Shown here: positions 16,998 through 26,203 of the stretch, one piece after another
How the letters are laid out: every line of letters starts with the position of its first letter
Numbering within the stretch: the stretch's first letter is position 1
Assembly (NCBI RefSeq): GCF_000769405.2
Contig: NZ_CP053439.1
Span: 1,488,001 to 1,552,000, forward strand
DNA: 64,000 bases
From: Rhizobium brockwellii
GTDB taxonomy: Bacteria; Pseudomonadota; Alphaproteobacteria; Rhizobiales; Rhizobiaceae
Direction of reading: 5' to 3'
The notes under the pieces: generated by a model
Told to the model about the DNA's origin: nothing
Seen by the model: the letters and a program-made list of their open reading frames with translations, nothing else
The model's database searches: none
Translations under genes and position numbers: made by a program

Positions 16998-18002
16998 ATG
17001 AAAACAGTCCTGCCGATGTCGCTGCTCGCTCTGGCCTTCTCCGTTGGCGGTGCCGCCGCGCGGGAGCTCCGACCCGAAGCAATCAATACCGCGTCGATTG
17101 CGTCCATTGGGACTGCGAAGCCTGCGCCGGGAGATCCAGACCCGGCGATCGTCCGCCTTCAGGTCCTGCTCGACCGTGCAGGCTCGTCTCCCGGCGTGAT
17201 CGATGGCCTCTCCGGCGAAAACGTCGACAAGGCCGTGGCCGGCTTCGAGGCGATGAACAATCTTCCTGTCGATGGGAGGCTGGATCCAGAGGTCGCCTCC
17301 CGCCTTGAAGGCAATGCCGCCATCGTTGCCCCAGTCGTTGAAAGCTATGTCGTCTCGGCAGAGGATGCCAAAGGCCTCGTCGACAAGATCCCTGAAGACT
17401 ATGGCGAGAAGGCGAAGATGGAGAGCTTGGGATATACCAGCGTTGCCGAGAAGTTATCCGAGCGATTCCACATGGGTATCGATCTGGTAAATGCGCTCAA
17501 CCCGGCTTCGCAGTTTGCTCCCGGCGATACGGTGTGGGTCGTGACCCCCGGTGCTCTAAGGGAAGGAAAGGTCAAGAAGATCGAGGCCAACAAGAAGACG
17601 GGGCAGGTGCTGGCCTTTGCCGAAGATGGATCGCTTCTGGCAGTCTATCCCGCTACGATCGGAAGCGAAGACAATCCGGCGCCGTCAGGCAAGCACAAGG
17701 TCAAGGGCGTCGCAAGGATGCCGGTCTACCGGTATGACCCAAAGCGCAACTTCAAACAGGGAAAGAACGACAGGGTTCTGACAATCCCGAAAGGACCGAA
17801 CGGTCCGGTCGGCACGGTCTGGATCGACCTGACCGAGCCGACCTATGGGATACATGGGACACCGGAGCCAAAGCTCATCGACAAGGTTGGCTCGCACGGT
17901 TGCGTGCGGCTGACGAATTGGGACGCCGAAGAACTGGCCGGCATGGTCAAGCCCGGTGTGCTGGTGGACTTCGTCAATCGAAGTTCAGCCACCCCGAAGT
18001 GA
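16998..18002 (+). CDS. L,D-transpeptidase (YkuD) with peptidoglycan-binding domain
   Basis: Exported enzyme of about 334 residues that cross-links peptidoglycan or links it to outer-membrane proteins. It has a signal peptide at 1-24 (ending GGAAA). A PG_binding_1-like repeat lies near 45-100 (AIVRLQVLLDRAGSSPGVIDG...VAGFEAMNNLPVDGRLD). A LysM-like segment lies near 145-185 (VAEKLSERFHMGIDLVNALNP). The YkuD catalytic domain follows, with HGTPEP and the nucleophile in SHGCVRLTN near residue 302. The ATG at 16998 is preferred to a TTG three codons earlier. No strong ribosome site is seen. A GGAAC-N18-TT match at 16965-16989 is too close to the start to be a convincing promoter. Confidence 0.92.
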   Translation: MKTVLPMSLLALAFSVGGAAARELRPEAINTASIASIGTAKPAPGDPDPAIVRLQVLLDRAGSSPGVIDGLSGENVDKAVAGFEAMNNLPVDGRLDPEVASRLEGNAAIVAPVVESYVVSAEDAKGLVDKIPEDYGEKAKMESLGYTSVAEKLSERFHMGIDLVNALNPASQFAPGDTVWVVTPGALREGKVKKIEANKKTGQVLAFAEDGSLLAVYPATIGSEDNPAPSGKHKVKGVARMPVYRYDPKRNFKQGKNDRVLTIPKGPNGPVGTVWIDLTEPTYGIHGTPEPKLIDKVGSHGCVRLTNWDAEELAGMVKPGVLVDFVNRSSATPK

Positions 18003-18110
18003 GGGGAATACGTCGCGATCCCACTCTTTTCTCCGACTTGTCGTCGACAGATGTGGCCTGCGGCGCTTCGACGACGATCATTTGCAATCGCTTGGCGGCC
18101 GCCAGTCAGC

Positions 18111-18767
18111 TCACACTAATGCAAGGCCAGCGCCAATATCGAGTTTCGCTGCCATATTTACCAGGTGCGGCAAGGTCCGGGCGTTCATCTTCCTCATAAC
18201 CTGACCGCGGTGAGCCTTCACCGTAATCTCGCTGATGTTTAATTCGAACGCCACCTGCTTGTTCAGTAGACCCTCGGCGACGAACTTCATGACCTCTCGC
18301 TCCCGCGGTGTTAGCGTTCGGTAGCAATCTTCGAGGCGACCTATTTCCATTGTGGCTTGTATGGCCGCATGAATTTCCTCCGCGAGAGCGTTTAGGTCGC
18401 AGGGTCTTGGCACGAAGATAACCCGAAATTTCGTTGCGTTTACGGTCATCGCCGGACCGCCATGACCTGTGACAACAATCACCGGGCAACGGACTGCATG
18501 CAGACAAATAAGGTGTGTCAGATCAGGGGCGGTCAGATCAGTCAGACTTGCGTCGAGAACGATGCACCCGAGAAAGTCCGCTCGTGGGCGTTTCAGGAAT
18601 TCGATTGTCGAACCGTAGAGATCCGGTCGCCATCCCCGCGAGCGGATGTTAGCTTGCAAGGCCGAACGAAGAGCATCATCGTCGCTCAAAACGATCACTG
18701 TCGGATCGTCTGACGCGCATTTTTCTGCTTTGCGCGGCGGGTCCTGTAGAGAGTTTCCAATGTACAT
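18111..18767 (-). CDS. Orphan FixJ/LuxR-type response regulator with altered receiver
   Basis: A regulator of about 218 residues. The C-terminal LuxR helix-turn-helix is intact (LTPREREVMKFVAEGLLNKQVAFELNISEITVKAHRGQVMRKM). The receiver is recognisable (VIVLSDDDALRSAL, phospho-site Asp in GCIVLDASL, VIVVTGHG). The segment that normally holds the conserved Lys reads FVPRPCD instead of FLxKPFD, so the active-site lysine is replaced. No histidine kinase gene is adjacent. AAGGAG sits 7 bases before the second ATG (18767), which is chosen over the ATG at 18773. Similar FixJ-family orphan regulators are frequent in rhizobia. Convergent to the L,D-transpeptidase gene. Confidence 0.85.
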   Translation of the reverse strand: MYIGNSLQDPPRKAEKCASDDPTVIVLSDDDALRSALQANIRSRGWRPDLYGSTIEFLKRPRADFLGCIVLDASLTDLTAPDLTHLICLHAVRCPVIVVTGHGGPAMTVNATKFRVIFVPRPCDLNALAEEIHAAIQATMEIGRLEDCYRTLTPREREVMKFVAEGLLNKQVAFELNISEITVKAHRGQVMRKMNARTLPHLVNMAAKLDIGAGLALV

Positions 18768-19040
18768 TGCCATTCTCCTTTATCTGGGAGTGAGAACTTC
18801 TGCGGTGCAAAGATCTTGGAAATGGATTGTACTTGCGTCCGACTGTTGTCGATCGCGCTATGCTGCTGGCATTTCTTTTAGAGAACGGTGACACGCAACG
18901 CCACTTAAGCGGTATGAGAGAATCTGAAAAATCCTGAAGTACTGCTTATGGGACGCTTCGGTGCTCCTGGAGTAAGTCGCGTGCTTGTGATTTGATAGCC
19001 CCTAAATTATTATGGTTTCGACGAATGAGGTCGGATCGCT

Positions 19041-21887
19041 TTGGGACAGATCGAGTTAGGCCTATTCGAGTGCTGCGGTTGGGAGCTCGATCTCGCGAAG
19101 CGAGAGCTGCGTGCTTTGGGAGCCCCGGTCCCGATCGGTAGTCGGGCCTTCGAAATCCTGGAAACGCTTATCGTTTCGGCCGGCGAAATCGTATCCAAAG
19201 ACGAGCTTATGAAGCGGGTCTGGCCAGGACTCGTTGTCGAGGACAATACGATTCAAGTTCACATATCGGCCATTCGCAAGGCGCTCGGCAAGGATAGGAA
19301 CTTGCTGAAGACCATCTCGGGCCGAGGCTATCGGATTCTCGGTGATTGGACGTGCCACGGCGAACCAGCAAACACTCGGGCACCGGCGCCTCCCATGCGC
19401 TTGCGATCGACCGAGAGTTCATTTTTTACGAACATTCCTGCCTCAATGTCGGATCTGGTAGGCCGGCAGACGACCATCGCCCAGGTTCTGAACCTTATTT
19501 CTGCTTACCGTGTTGTGACTCTGACTGGCCCAGGCGGTATCGGAAAGACGGTGCTTGCGTCGGAAATCGCCCGCCACTTGCTACCATCGCTCAATGGTGA
19601 CGCCTTCTTCGTCGAACTTGTATCCCTGTCTGATCCAGACCTCGTTCCGACCACCCTGGCTCAAACGCTGGATTTGCATCTTCAAGGAGATGAGATTTCC
19701 GCCGATCTGGTGGCGCGAGCCATCGGAGCGAGGAAGATGTTGTTGGTCATTGATAACTGCGAACATGTCATCGACGCGGCCGCTGCGATGGTCGAGGCGA
19801 TCGTGCGCGCTTGCCGGAACGTATCGGTGCTCGCGACAAGTCGAGAGCTTCTGCGTATCGAAGGAGAATTCGCCTATCGCGTACCTCCGCTCGAGGTTCC
19901 TGCGAGCGAGGACGTCGGCAACGCCCTGGAACACAGCGCGGTCCAGCTCTTCATCGCCCGCACCCGCGCCTTGCTGTGGGATTTCGCGCCAAGCCAGGAG
20001 AAGCTGTCCGCTATCGCCGCAATATGTCGGCATCTGGACGGCATCCCACTTGCCATAGAATTTGCCGCCGCACGCGCTGCGACCCTTGGCATCCAACAGA
20101 TCGCCGGCCGATTGGACGATCGCTTTGTACTCCTTACCGGCGGACGCAGGACGGCTCTGCCTCGTCACCAGACGTTACGTGCGGCGCTGGACTGGAGCTA
20201 TGAATTGTTGCCGGAAACCGAACGCCAGCTTCTTCGCAATCTGGCGATATTCCCGGCCGGCTTTACCTTGGACGCCGCCGTGGCGGTCAGTGGGGAAGCC
20301 GAGGCGGAAACGGCCCTCGGAATCTCCAATCTTGTCTCGAAGTCGCTGGTGACATTCGAGGGGGCGGAAACAGGTCCTCGCTGGCGTCTACTCGAAACGG
20401 TGCGCGCTTACGCGCTCGAAAAGCTCGGGGATCGCGAACATTACCAACGCACCATGCGCAGGCTGACGAAGTATTTTCTTTCGTTCTTTCGCCCGTTTTC
20501 GGAGGAGCGTCATCTTCAGGCCGCGATCGAAGAAATTGGCCGCTATCGCCGGGAAATCGACAATGTGCGTGCCGCGTTGAGATGGGCTCTCTCGCCCGAC
20601 GGGGACGGAGTTCTGGGCGCAAGACTCGCCGCCACCACGAGCGATTTCTGGACGGCCATATCGCTTGTTTCCGAAGCTGGCGACTGGGCGCAAAAGGCGC
20701 TCGAATATATCGGAGAAGAGAGCGGGAGCCGTACGGAGATGGTCCTGCGATGTGCCCTGGGATTTGCGCTGATCTATACCCAGGGCATGAGCCATCGCGG
20801 CAGGGAAGTGCTGACGGGCGCCCTCCAGCTGGCGAAAGAATTCGATGACTTTGACTACCAGCAGCGGGTGACATGCGCTCTATGGCTCTTTTCCGCCCGA
20901 TCGATGGAATTGGAAGACGCGCTGGCTTTCGCTCGAGAATACGAGCAGGTAGCCAAGGGGCGAGATCTACAGTCGCGGGCTACGGCCGCATGGCTCGTGG
21001 GAATCCCTCAGACCTACCAGGCGGAGCACCAGGAAGCTGGCGAGCGCCTTGAATGGGCGGCGAGGCACTTTCCCTTCGACAATCGCCGCAAGGATATGCT
21101 GAGGCTAGGAGCAGACGTTCGGACGTCGTCCTTGGCCCACAATACAGTGAACCTGGTCTCACGGGGGCAATTGGATACGGCGGTTCGAACCGCAGAGGAC
21201 TCCATCCGGGAAGCACGCGAAACACGGCAGCCCTTCGTCCTATGTGTCGCTCTTGCATGGGCGGCTGCCTTCGTTTCGCTTAGCCTTGACGAAGTGCATC
21301 GAGCCAAAGAGTACGGCGAGGAATTGCTCGATCACGCATTCCAGCATGGCCTGCGCCCTTTTCACGCGGTGGGCTTGTGCGTCACGGGCAGTCTGGCGTC
21401 CAGGGCAGGCAAGCCCAGAGATGGGATCGATGCACTTCGATCTGGCCTCGGCGACATGCGTGAAGCAGCATACCTGCTATTCTATCCCTTTTTCCTGTGC
21501 GAGCTCGCGTCCGCGATGCAGGCCACGGGCCGTTTCGATGAGGGCCTTCAGGAAATCGAAAATGCTTTTCATTTCTCAAAGGACAAGGGCTACCGCTGGA
21601 TGGTGCCCGAGATCCTGAGAAGGAAGGGGGAGATATTGGCAGCTCAGAACACCAGCGATGCCTTTTTGGTCAAGAACCTATTCCGGCAGGCGATGCAACA
21701 GGCCTCGGCACAAGGCGGTATCTATTGGCAAATTGCAGCAGGCAACAGCCTCGTTGAGTTCCTCGATGGGAATGGTGAACGCTGCTCGGCTCGCGGCATC
21801 CTCCTTCCGATCTACGAGCAGTTCACGGAAGGGTTTTCCAGCGCCAAACTGTCACGAGCAAAGATCCTGATTGAGGGGCTAGGTTGA
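19041..21887 (+). CDS. Large winged-helix transcriptional regulator with NB-ARC-like ATPase and TPR-like region
   Basis: A 948-residue regulator with three parts. Residues 1-105 are an OmpR/CadC-type winged helix (LDLAKRELRALGAPVPIGSRAFEILETL...VHISAIRKALG...ISGRGYRIL). Residues about 135-420 are a STAND-type ATPase with Walker A GPGGIGKT near 162, Walker B MLLVIDNCEH near 236 and TSRELL near 258. The remaining 500 residues are helical and TPR-like. Such fusions are signal-integrating activators in which ATP-driven assembly follows ligand binding. The start is TTG at 19041; no in-frame ATG is available near the winged helix. It lies at the edge of the catabolic cluster from 22 kb and might control it, which is untested. 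Confidence 0.88.
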   Translation: MGQIELGLFECCGWELDLAKRELRALGAPVPIGSRAFEILETLIVSAGEIVSKDELMKRVWPGLVVEDNTIQVHISAIRKALGKDRNLLKTISGRGYRILGDWTCHGEPANTRAPAPPMRLRSTESSFFTNIPASMSDLVGRQTTIAQVLNLISAYRVVTLTGPGGIGKTVLASEIARHLLPSLNGDAFFVELVSLSDPDLVPTTLAQTLDLHLQGDEISADLVARAIGARKMLLVIDNCEHVIDAAAAMVEAIVRACRNVSVLATSRELLRIEGEFAYRVPPLEVPASEDVGNALEHSAVQLFIARTRALLWDFAPSQEKLSAIAAICRHLDGIPLAIEFAAARAATLGIQQIAGRLDDRFVLLTGGRRTALPRHQTLRAALDWSYELLPETERQLLRNLAIFPAGFTLDAAVAVSGEAEAETALGISNLVSKSLVTFEGAETGPRWRLLETVRAYALEKLGDREHYQRTMRRLTKYFLSFFRPFSEERHLQAAIEEIGRYRREIDNVRAALRWALSPDGDGVLGARLAATTSDFWTAISLVSEAGDWAQKALEYIGEESGSRTEMVLRCALGFALIYTQGMSHRGREVLTGALQLAKEFDDFDYQQRVTCALWLFSARSMELEDALAFAREYEQVAKGRDLQSRATAAWLVGIPQTYQAEHQEAGERLEWAARHFPFDNRRKDMLRLGADVRTSSLAHNTVNLVSRGQLDTAVRTAEDSIREARETRQPFVLCVALAWAAAFVSLSLDEVHRAKEYGEELLDHAFQHGLRPFHAVGLCVTGSLASRAGKPRDGIDALRSGLGDMREAAYLLFYPFFLCELASAMQATGRFDEGLQEIENAFHFSKDKGYRWMVPEILRRKGEILAAQNTSDAFLVKNLFRQAMQQASAQGGIYWQIAAGNSLVEFLDGNGERCSARGILLPIYEQFTEGFSSAKLSRAKILIEGLG

Positions 21888-21983
21888 ACCAAAAGCCGGC
21901 AACACTGCCGCAGCCACCCCGCAACCAACGCAAGGAGCAAGGCCGCCGGGAGACCGGCGACCATGCAGGCGGCTGAAACGCGC

Positions 21984-22697
21984 TTAGGCTCTCACTGCGC
22001 GGAACGCAGTCCGGAGCTCTTCACAGAGCACCTTCGTCTGCTCCCACGCCGCGAAGTGCCCTCCCTTCGCGAGCCTGTTGTAGTGAATCAGATTGGGATA
22101 GGCCCGCTCCGTCCAGCTGCACGGCGCGGCATAGATTTCGTCGGGAAACACGCTGACCGCAACCGGAATCTTGACGTTCTTCACGGCGAAGAATTCAAGC
22201 TTATTCTCCCAGTAAAGGCGTGCCGATGAGACGGCCGTGTTCGTGAGCCAGTAAAGGGTCACGTTGTCAAGGATGTCGTCTCGCGTCAGGCCTGCCGCCT
22301 CGCCGTCGAATACGCGGGCGATCAGCTCATAACTTCGGATGTCGTGATCAATCATCCATGCGGCAAGGCCAACGGGTGAATCCGCAATGCCGATCAAGGT
22401 CTGCGGACGGTTTGCCATTTCAATCGCGTAGCCGAGGCCATGTTTATAGAAGTCGTCGAGCTGGTTGTAGGCGTGTTCCTCGTCGGCTGATAGTCCGGCA
22501 GGCTTGGCGCCTCCCGGCCGTAGAGCGGCCGCGATGTCGTCCGGGACAGTGGCGGGCATATTGACGTGAATGCCGACCAGTTCCGGCGGGGCGATCAGCG
22601 CCATCTGCTCAGTCACGGCGTCACCCCAATCGCCGCCTTGGGCAACATATTTCGAGTAGCCGAGGCGTTTCATCGCGGAATGCTTGAGCACGTTCAC
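21984..22697 (-). pseudogene. Epoxide hydrolase, N-terminally truncated
   Basis: The 237-residue frame matches the C-terminal 60 percent of the EHN-type epoxide hydrolase family (alpha/beta hydrolases usually of 380-420 residues). It begins at MKRLGYSKYVAQGGDWGDAVTEQMA, the nucleophile-elbow region with Asp in GGDWG. It retains the cap region and the catalytic His in KGGHFAAWEQ near the end. The N-terminal EHN lid and first strands with the oxyanion HGWP motif are absent. The frame is closed by a TGA shortly upstream of the GTG at 22697, and no ribosome site is visible. It is most simply a 5'-deleted gene whose product is unlikely to be active. Confidence 0.75.
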
Positions 22698-22837
22698 GTC
22701 GAGGCATGCCGTCGGGTTCTGATCGGTCGGCGCTCATTGTCGCCCTTCCGCAGGTCGCTCACTCTCCAAATCGCGTTCAAAGGGCCTCACGTCCCACTTG
22801 TCTGGGAAGAGCTCCGTTTGGCGAGGCTCCCCTCAAC

Positions 22838-23509
22838 CTACGCGGGCAACGTAGATCCGGACTGCTCGGCGACCATGTATTCAGCGTACCAATCGGGCCA
22901 GGCTTCATCGTGGCGGCCGCCGTCGCGTTTCTCATGCTCGCCGTGTGCGGCAGCAGCCCTCTTTAGAGCGTTGGCGAGATCGCTTGCAGAGGCAAACAAG
23001 GCGCCGGTTGCTTCGATGCGTCCGGGAAGGCGTGCGGTCACCTCCTGGAACACCCAACCGTTGCCATCCGGATCGGAGAAGGATGCGAAAGAGGAATAGC
23101 TGCTGCGCGAGGGGTGGGGACCTGCGAGGCGGCCTTCATCGTTCTTGTGGTGGAATACGCCACCCTCGTCGTGGAAGACGCCGCTTACTTTGGCGCCACG
23201 CGAAGCAACGGCGGTCCGCGCCGTCTCGATGTCGGAGACGATGAGGTGGAGCCCCTGCGCGGAACCTGGGTCCGCGGACGTGAGGCCACTGCCAAAAATG
23301 ACGGAACATGGCGAACCAGGGGGAGTGACCTGAACGACCCGAAAGCCGCCCTCGCCAGATACGTCGGCATCCAGCCTCCAGCCGAGACCTGTATAGAAAC
23401 TCTTTGCCCGGTCGACGTCGGACACCGGAATAACAACAACTTCGAGCTTCATGTCGACTTTGTCTGACAGTCCGTTCGTAACGGCTACGTTGCGCTCTTG
23501 GATGGTCAC
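22838..23509 (-). CDS. VOC family protein (glyoxalase/bleomycin-resistance fold)
   Basis: A 223-residue protein with a VOC fold. MKLEVVVIPVSDVDRAKSFYTGLGWRLDAD begins the first beta-alpha-beta unit at residue 20. LHLIVSDIETARTAVASRGAKVSGVFHD and FASFSDPDGNGWVFQEV complete the second, with Glu as the likely metal ligand. About 60 extra residues follow (helical, then DEAWPDWYAEYMVAEQSG), a tail seen in a subset of VOC proteins. The start is a GTG at 23509 with AAGGAG before it, giving a 19-residue leader ahead of the domain. The substrate is unknown; neighbours suggest a role in handling a reactive metabolite. Confidence 0.85.
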   Translation of the reverse strand: MTIQERNVAVTNGLSDKVDMKLEVVVIPVSDVDRAKSFYTGLGWRLDADVSGEGGFRVVQVTPPGSPCSVIFGSGLTSADPGSAQGLHLIVSDIETARTAVASRGAKVSGVFHDEGGVFHHKNDEGRLAGPHPSRSSYSSFASFSDPDGNGWVFQEVTARLPGRIEATGALFASASDLANALKRAAAAHGEHEKRDGGRHDEAWPDWYAEYMVAEQSGSTLPA

Positions 23510-23689
23510 GTTGTTTCTCCTTGGATCGGTTGCTTCACTAGGTTGTGGCGGGACGATAAGGCGGCCGATCAGCTGCGTCTGTTGTCTGATGGTATCGGCG
23601 AGGCAGGGTTCGGATCGGATAGAACCCGCAACCCACTGTTCCTATCGGCAGAAGACAAAGGCGAAGGGCATCACGACATCAGCCGTTGG

Positions 23690-24313
23690 TCAAACCGCAA
23701 GAGCGGCCACGATGTCATGCGTGGTCACGATCGCACTGGCGTAGTTGGGCATGTTGATTTCCAGAGCCGCGTGCATCATCTCGTCCGAGTAGTCCGCAAC
23801 TGCGTCTCTGACCACTGTGACGTCATAACCGAGTTCGGCCGCAAAGCGGACCGTGGCTTCGATACAGGTATGGGCGACCAGGCCGATGACGATAATCCTC
23901 TGGATGCTGTGCCGCTTCAGTTCCAGATCGAGATCGGTGTTGGCAAAGCCGCTTGAGCACCAGTGTTCCGACGCGACGATCTCACCTGGCGCCGGAACGA
24001 ACTCGGCGCGGAATTCGCCGCCCCAGGTGCCGTACTCGAAACTCCTGCGGTGCCAAGCTGCCCGTTGTATGGGAGCGAGGTATTTCCAATTCTCGTAGTC
24101 TCCCTCGCGAAACCGGTGATGCATGGCGAAGAATACGCGAAATTTCGCAGCGCGTGCGGTTGTCAGAACTTCGAGCATGTGCGGAACGCAGTTGTTCGCT
24201 TCCGCAACGTCCTTGATACGAGGCCAGATTTTGCCGCCCTCGGAGATGAAATCGTTATAGGGGTCGACCACCACCAAGCCGGTGTTGTCAGGATCATAGG
24301 ACAAGGGTGTCAT
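23690..24313 (-). CDS. Isochorismatase-like cysteine hydrolase
   Basis: A 207-residue hydrolase of the isochorismatase/nicotinamidase superfamily. The first catalytic Asp is in VVVDPYNDF (residue 17), and the nucleophile Cys is C150 in GLVAHTCIEATVRFAAELGY, preceded by the cis-peptide region. The middle catalytic Lys is not obvious at its usual place; that stretch reads IVASEHWCSSGFANTDLD. The ATG at 24313 has CGGAG before it; an earlier in-frame start at 24358 would add a poor-looking leader overlapping the next gene. Members hydrolyse amides, carbamates or enol ethers. The substrate is unknown here. Confidence 0.87.
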   Translation of the reverse strand: MTPLSYDPDNTGLVVVDPYNDFISEGGKIWPRIKDVAEANNCVPHMLEVLTTARAAKFRVFFAMHHRFREGDYENWKYLAPIQRAAWHRRSFEYGTWGGEFRAEFVPAPGEIVASEHWCSSGFANTDLDLELKRHSIQRIIVIGLVAHTCIEATVRFAAELGYDVTVVRDAVADYSDEMMHAALEINMPNYASAIVTTHDIVAALAV

Positions 24314-24347
24314 GGTGTTCTCCGTGCGGCGGGGACCGCTTCGATGA

Positions 24348-24881
24348 TCAGATCTCACCGAGCGCAGCGCGCTCGATGTTCGCGGCGAAGAGCGGTGTCT
24401 CGCCCTTATTGTGCGCGATGGACATCGGCTGGCGCTGCGTTCGGAATATGTCGAATGGAATTCCCTGGCGGTCGAGGAAGGCGAGCATCTCGTCCGTCGC
24501 GTAGGACCTGACGCGGTTGGTGAATTCGCACCTCGCCTCGTCGATCTTCTTGACGCTCAACTCCCAGGTCACGTGGATGGTCGTGCGGCCCGACGGCGTG
24601 AACACATCCGAGTCAGAGTCGAGGATCAGGTGATCCTTCTCAGCCAGCGTCTCGACGTAGTGTTGGACCATAAGGCTGCCTCCAATGGTCTCGACGTTGA
24701 TTGACATCCGCCTGCCGTCCGGCGCCTTCGTGAAGCCGGCCGCGATGTGGGCTGGAGAGCAGCCCTGGTAATCCTTCTCGGATAAGGTGAAGCACCACTG
24801 GGGGATGTCGACCTTCTCGATCGGCGCGTTGATGATTGCGGAAAAGCTTGAATCAACGATCTGGGTCTCAACACTGCGCAT
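24348..24881 (-). CDS. SRPBCC/START-like domain protein (tentative)
   Basis: A 177-residue soluble protein. The pattern FSAIINAPIEKVDIPQWCFTLSEKDYQGCSPAHIAAGFT at the start and alternating strands later (RMSINVETIGGSLMVQHYVETL, TTIHVTWELSVKKIDEARCEFTNRVRSYAT) suggest a helix-grip hydrophobic-ligand fold, but I do not recognise a named family with confidence. GGAGAG lies just before the ATG. It is 34 bases upstream of the isochorismatase-like gene on the same strand, so the two are probably co-transcribed with the VOC gene. Confidence 0.65.
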   Translation of the reverse strand: MRSVETQIVDSSFSAIINAPIEKVDIPQWCFTLSEKDYQGCSPAHIAAGFTKAPDGRRMSINVETIGGSLMVQHYVETLAEKDHLILDSDSDVFTPSGRTTIHVTWELSVKKIDEARCEFTNRVRSYATDEMLAFLDRQGIPFDIFRTQRQPMSIAHNKGETPLFAANIERAALGEI

Positions 24882-25035
24882 GTCGTCTCTCCATTGTTCA
24901 TCTGACGGGCGCGGCCGCAGGTCGAGGCCTGCGATACGCGCGAAGCGGATTCTCCGGCATTACCAGGCCACTCGCTACAGCAGACACCGTAGGTGCCCGC
25001 GAGACCTGCTGTTCACGCATGGGCACCTCTTCGGC

Positions 25036-26046
25036 CTACTTGTCGGCCAAGGTCTGCGTGTAGTGGCCGAGCCTCGATTCGATGTCGGAATTCGTCTGCA
25101 GGCCTATGCCCATCAACCGCCCGATATTCTTCTGCGCGACGGGCCGCTGGACCGAGCTGATGAAGGCGTCCCAGCCGGCGCCAATCTCGGGGTCGGACGG
25201 AAGGCTGGCGAAGTCGACAAGTCGTTTCGTATCCGCGATGGCCTGCCGGTCGAAACCGGAGATCCGCTTCGCCAGAGCGTCGACGAACGGATCGAGTTTG
25301 TCGTCAGGGAACGAACGGTTGACGTAACCGTACTGCTCCGCAAGGTCGCCATTGACGTCGTCCGATCCGAGCAGCACTTCAAGCGCGCGCCCTCTGCCCA
25401 TGAGTCTGGGAAGGCGTGCCATCGGACCGCCGCCCGGAACGAAGCCAGCGCCGACTTCCCATTGTGACAGGATGGCCTTTTCTCGGCTGGCAAAACGCAT
25501 GTCGCTCGCCAGGGCGAGTTCACTTCCGACTCCCGTGGCCCGTCCTCGGATCAACGCGATGGATACGACCGGCGCCTTGCTCAATCGCACCAGCATGTCC
25601 GGAAGAGGATGAAGGCCGGTGCGCCCCGACGGAAGGCTTGTCGACTCCTCCAGAGGTGGCGTGAAGTTGTAATGCGTCAGGAAGAAGCCCGGCACGTCAC
25701 TGTCGAACACGACGACCCGAAGGCCTGGATCCGTCTCGATGTCGGCAATGACTTTTTCGAGCTGCGGAATGGTCTCCGGACCAAAGATGTTGAATGGAGG
25801 GTTGTCGAATGTGACCCGCCAGTAGGCCGGCGTCCTCTTGTCAACTTTGACCTCGGACTTTTGCGCGGTGTCGGATGCCGGCTTCGATTGAGCCGTACTG
25901 TCAGCCTTGACAGGAGCCGGCGACTGACCGGCGAGCGCAAGTGCCGGGAGCATCACGAGCGTCGCGGCTGTAAGGAACTTGGACGAGAGGGCGACGATGC
26001 CCGGAACCAGCTGGGACTGGAACCTTTCCGATGATCTGATCTTCAT
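25036..26046 (-). CDS. Enoyl-CoA hydratase/isomerase (crotonase) family protein with export signal
   Basis: A 336-residue protein made of a crotonase domain behind an N-terminal region that looks like a signal peptide. Residues 1-40 hold a basic start and a hydrophobic stretch (FLTAATLVMLPALALAGQ) with an ALA-G cleavage site, then a Lys/Ser/Ala-rich linker to about 70. The crotonase part has the first oxyanion region (FFLTHYNF), the second in GRATGVGSELALASDMRFAS, and a Glu in WEVGAGFVPGGG where hydratases have a catalytic Glu. The ATG at 26046 has GGAGAC before it. A periplasmic place would be odd for a CoA-ester enzyme, so the true reaction may not be on a CoA ester. Confidence 0.8.
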   Translation of the reverse strand: MKIRSSERFQSQLVPGIVALSSKFLTAATLVMLPALALAGQSPAPVKADSTAQSKPASDTAQKSEVKVDKRTPAYWRVTFDNPPFNIFGPETIPQLEKVIADIETDPGLRVVVFDSDVPGFFLTHYNFTPPLEESTSLPSGRTGLHPLPDMLVRLSKAPVVSIALIRGRATGVGSELALASDMRFASREKAILSQWEVGAGFVPGGGPMARLPRLMGRGRALEVLLGSDDVNGDLAEQYGYVNRSFPDDKLDPFVDALAKRISGFDRQAIADTKRLVDFASLPSDPEIGAGWDAFISSVQRPVAQKNIGRLMGIGLQTNSDIESRLGHYTQTLADK

Positions 26047-26088
26047 GATAGTCTCCATATCGAGGGTGGGACAGCGAAACTCTTCGCT

Positions 26089-26203
26089 AGAGCATGATGC
26101 CGAAAAGTGTGCGCGGTTTTCGGACGACATCATGCTCTATTTCTTTGATTTGGATCAGGATTCAGATTTTAGGCCGATCGGGCCTAAAATCATCCTGATC
26201 TAG
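26089..26203. repeat. Palindromic rhizobial intergenic mosaic element (two hairpins)
   Basis: Two adjacent inverted repeats between the crotonase and RidA genes. The first spans 26089-26138, with arms AGAGCATGATG and CATCATGCTCT around an inner CCGAAAA...TTTTCGG. The second spans 26153-26200, with arms GATCAGGA and TCCTGATC around GATTTTAGGCC and GGCCTAAAATC. This layout is the RIME-type mosaic element widespread in Rhizobium genomes. The RidA stop codon at 26200-26202 overlaps the second hairpin, which may act as its terminator. Confidence 0.8.
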
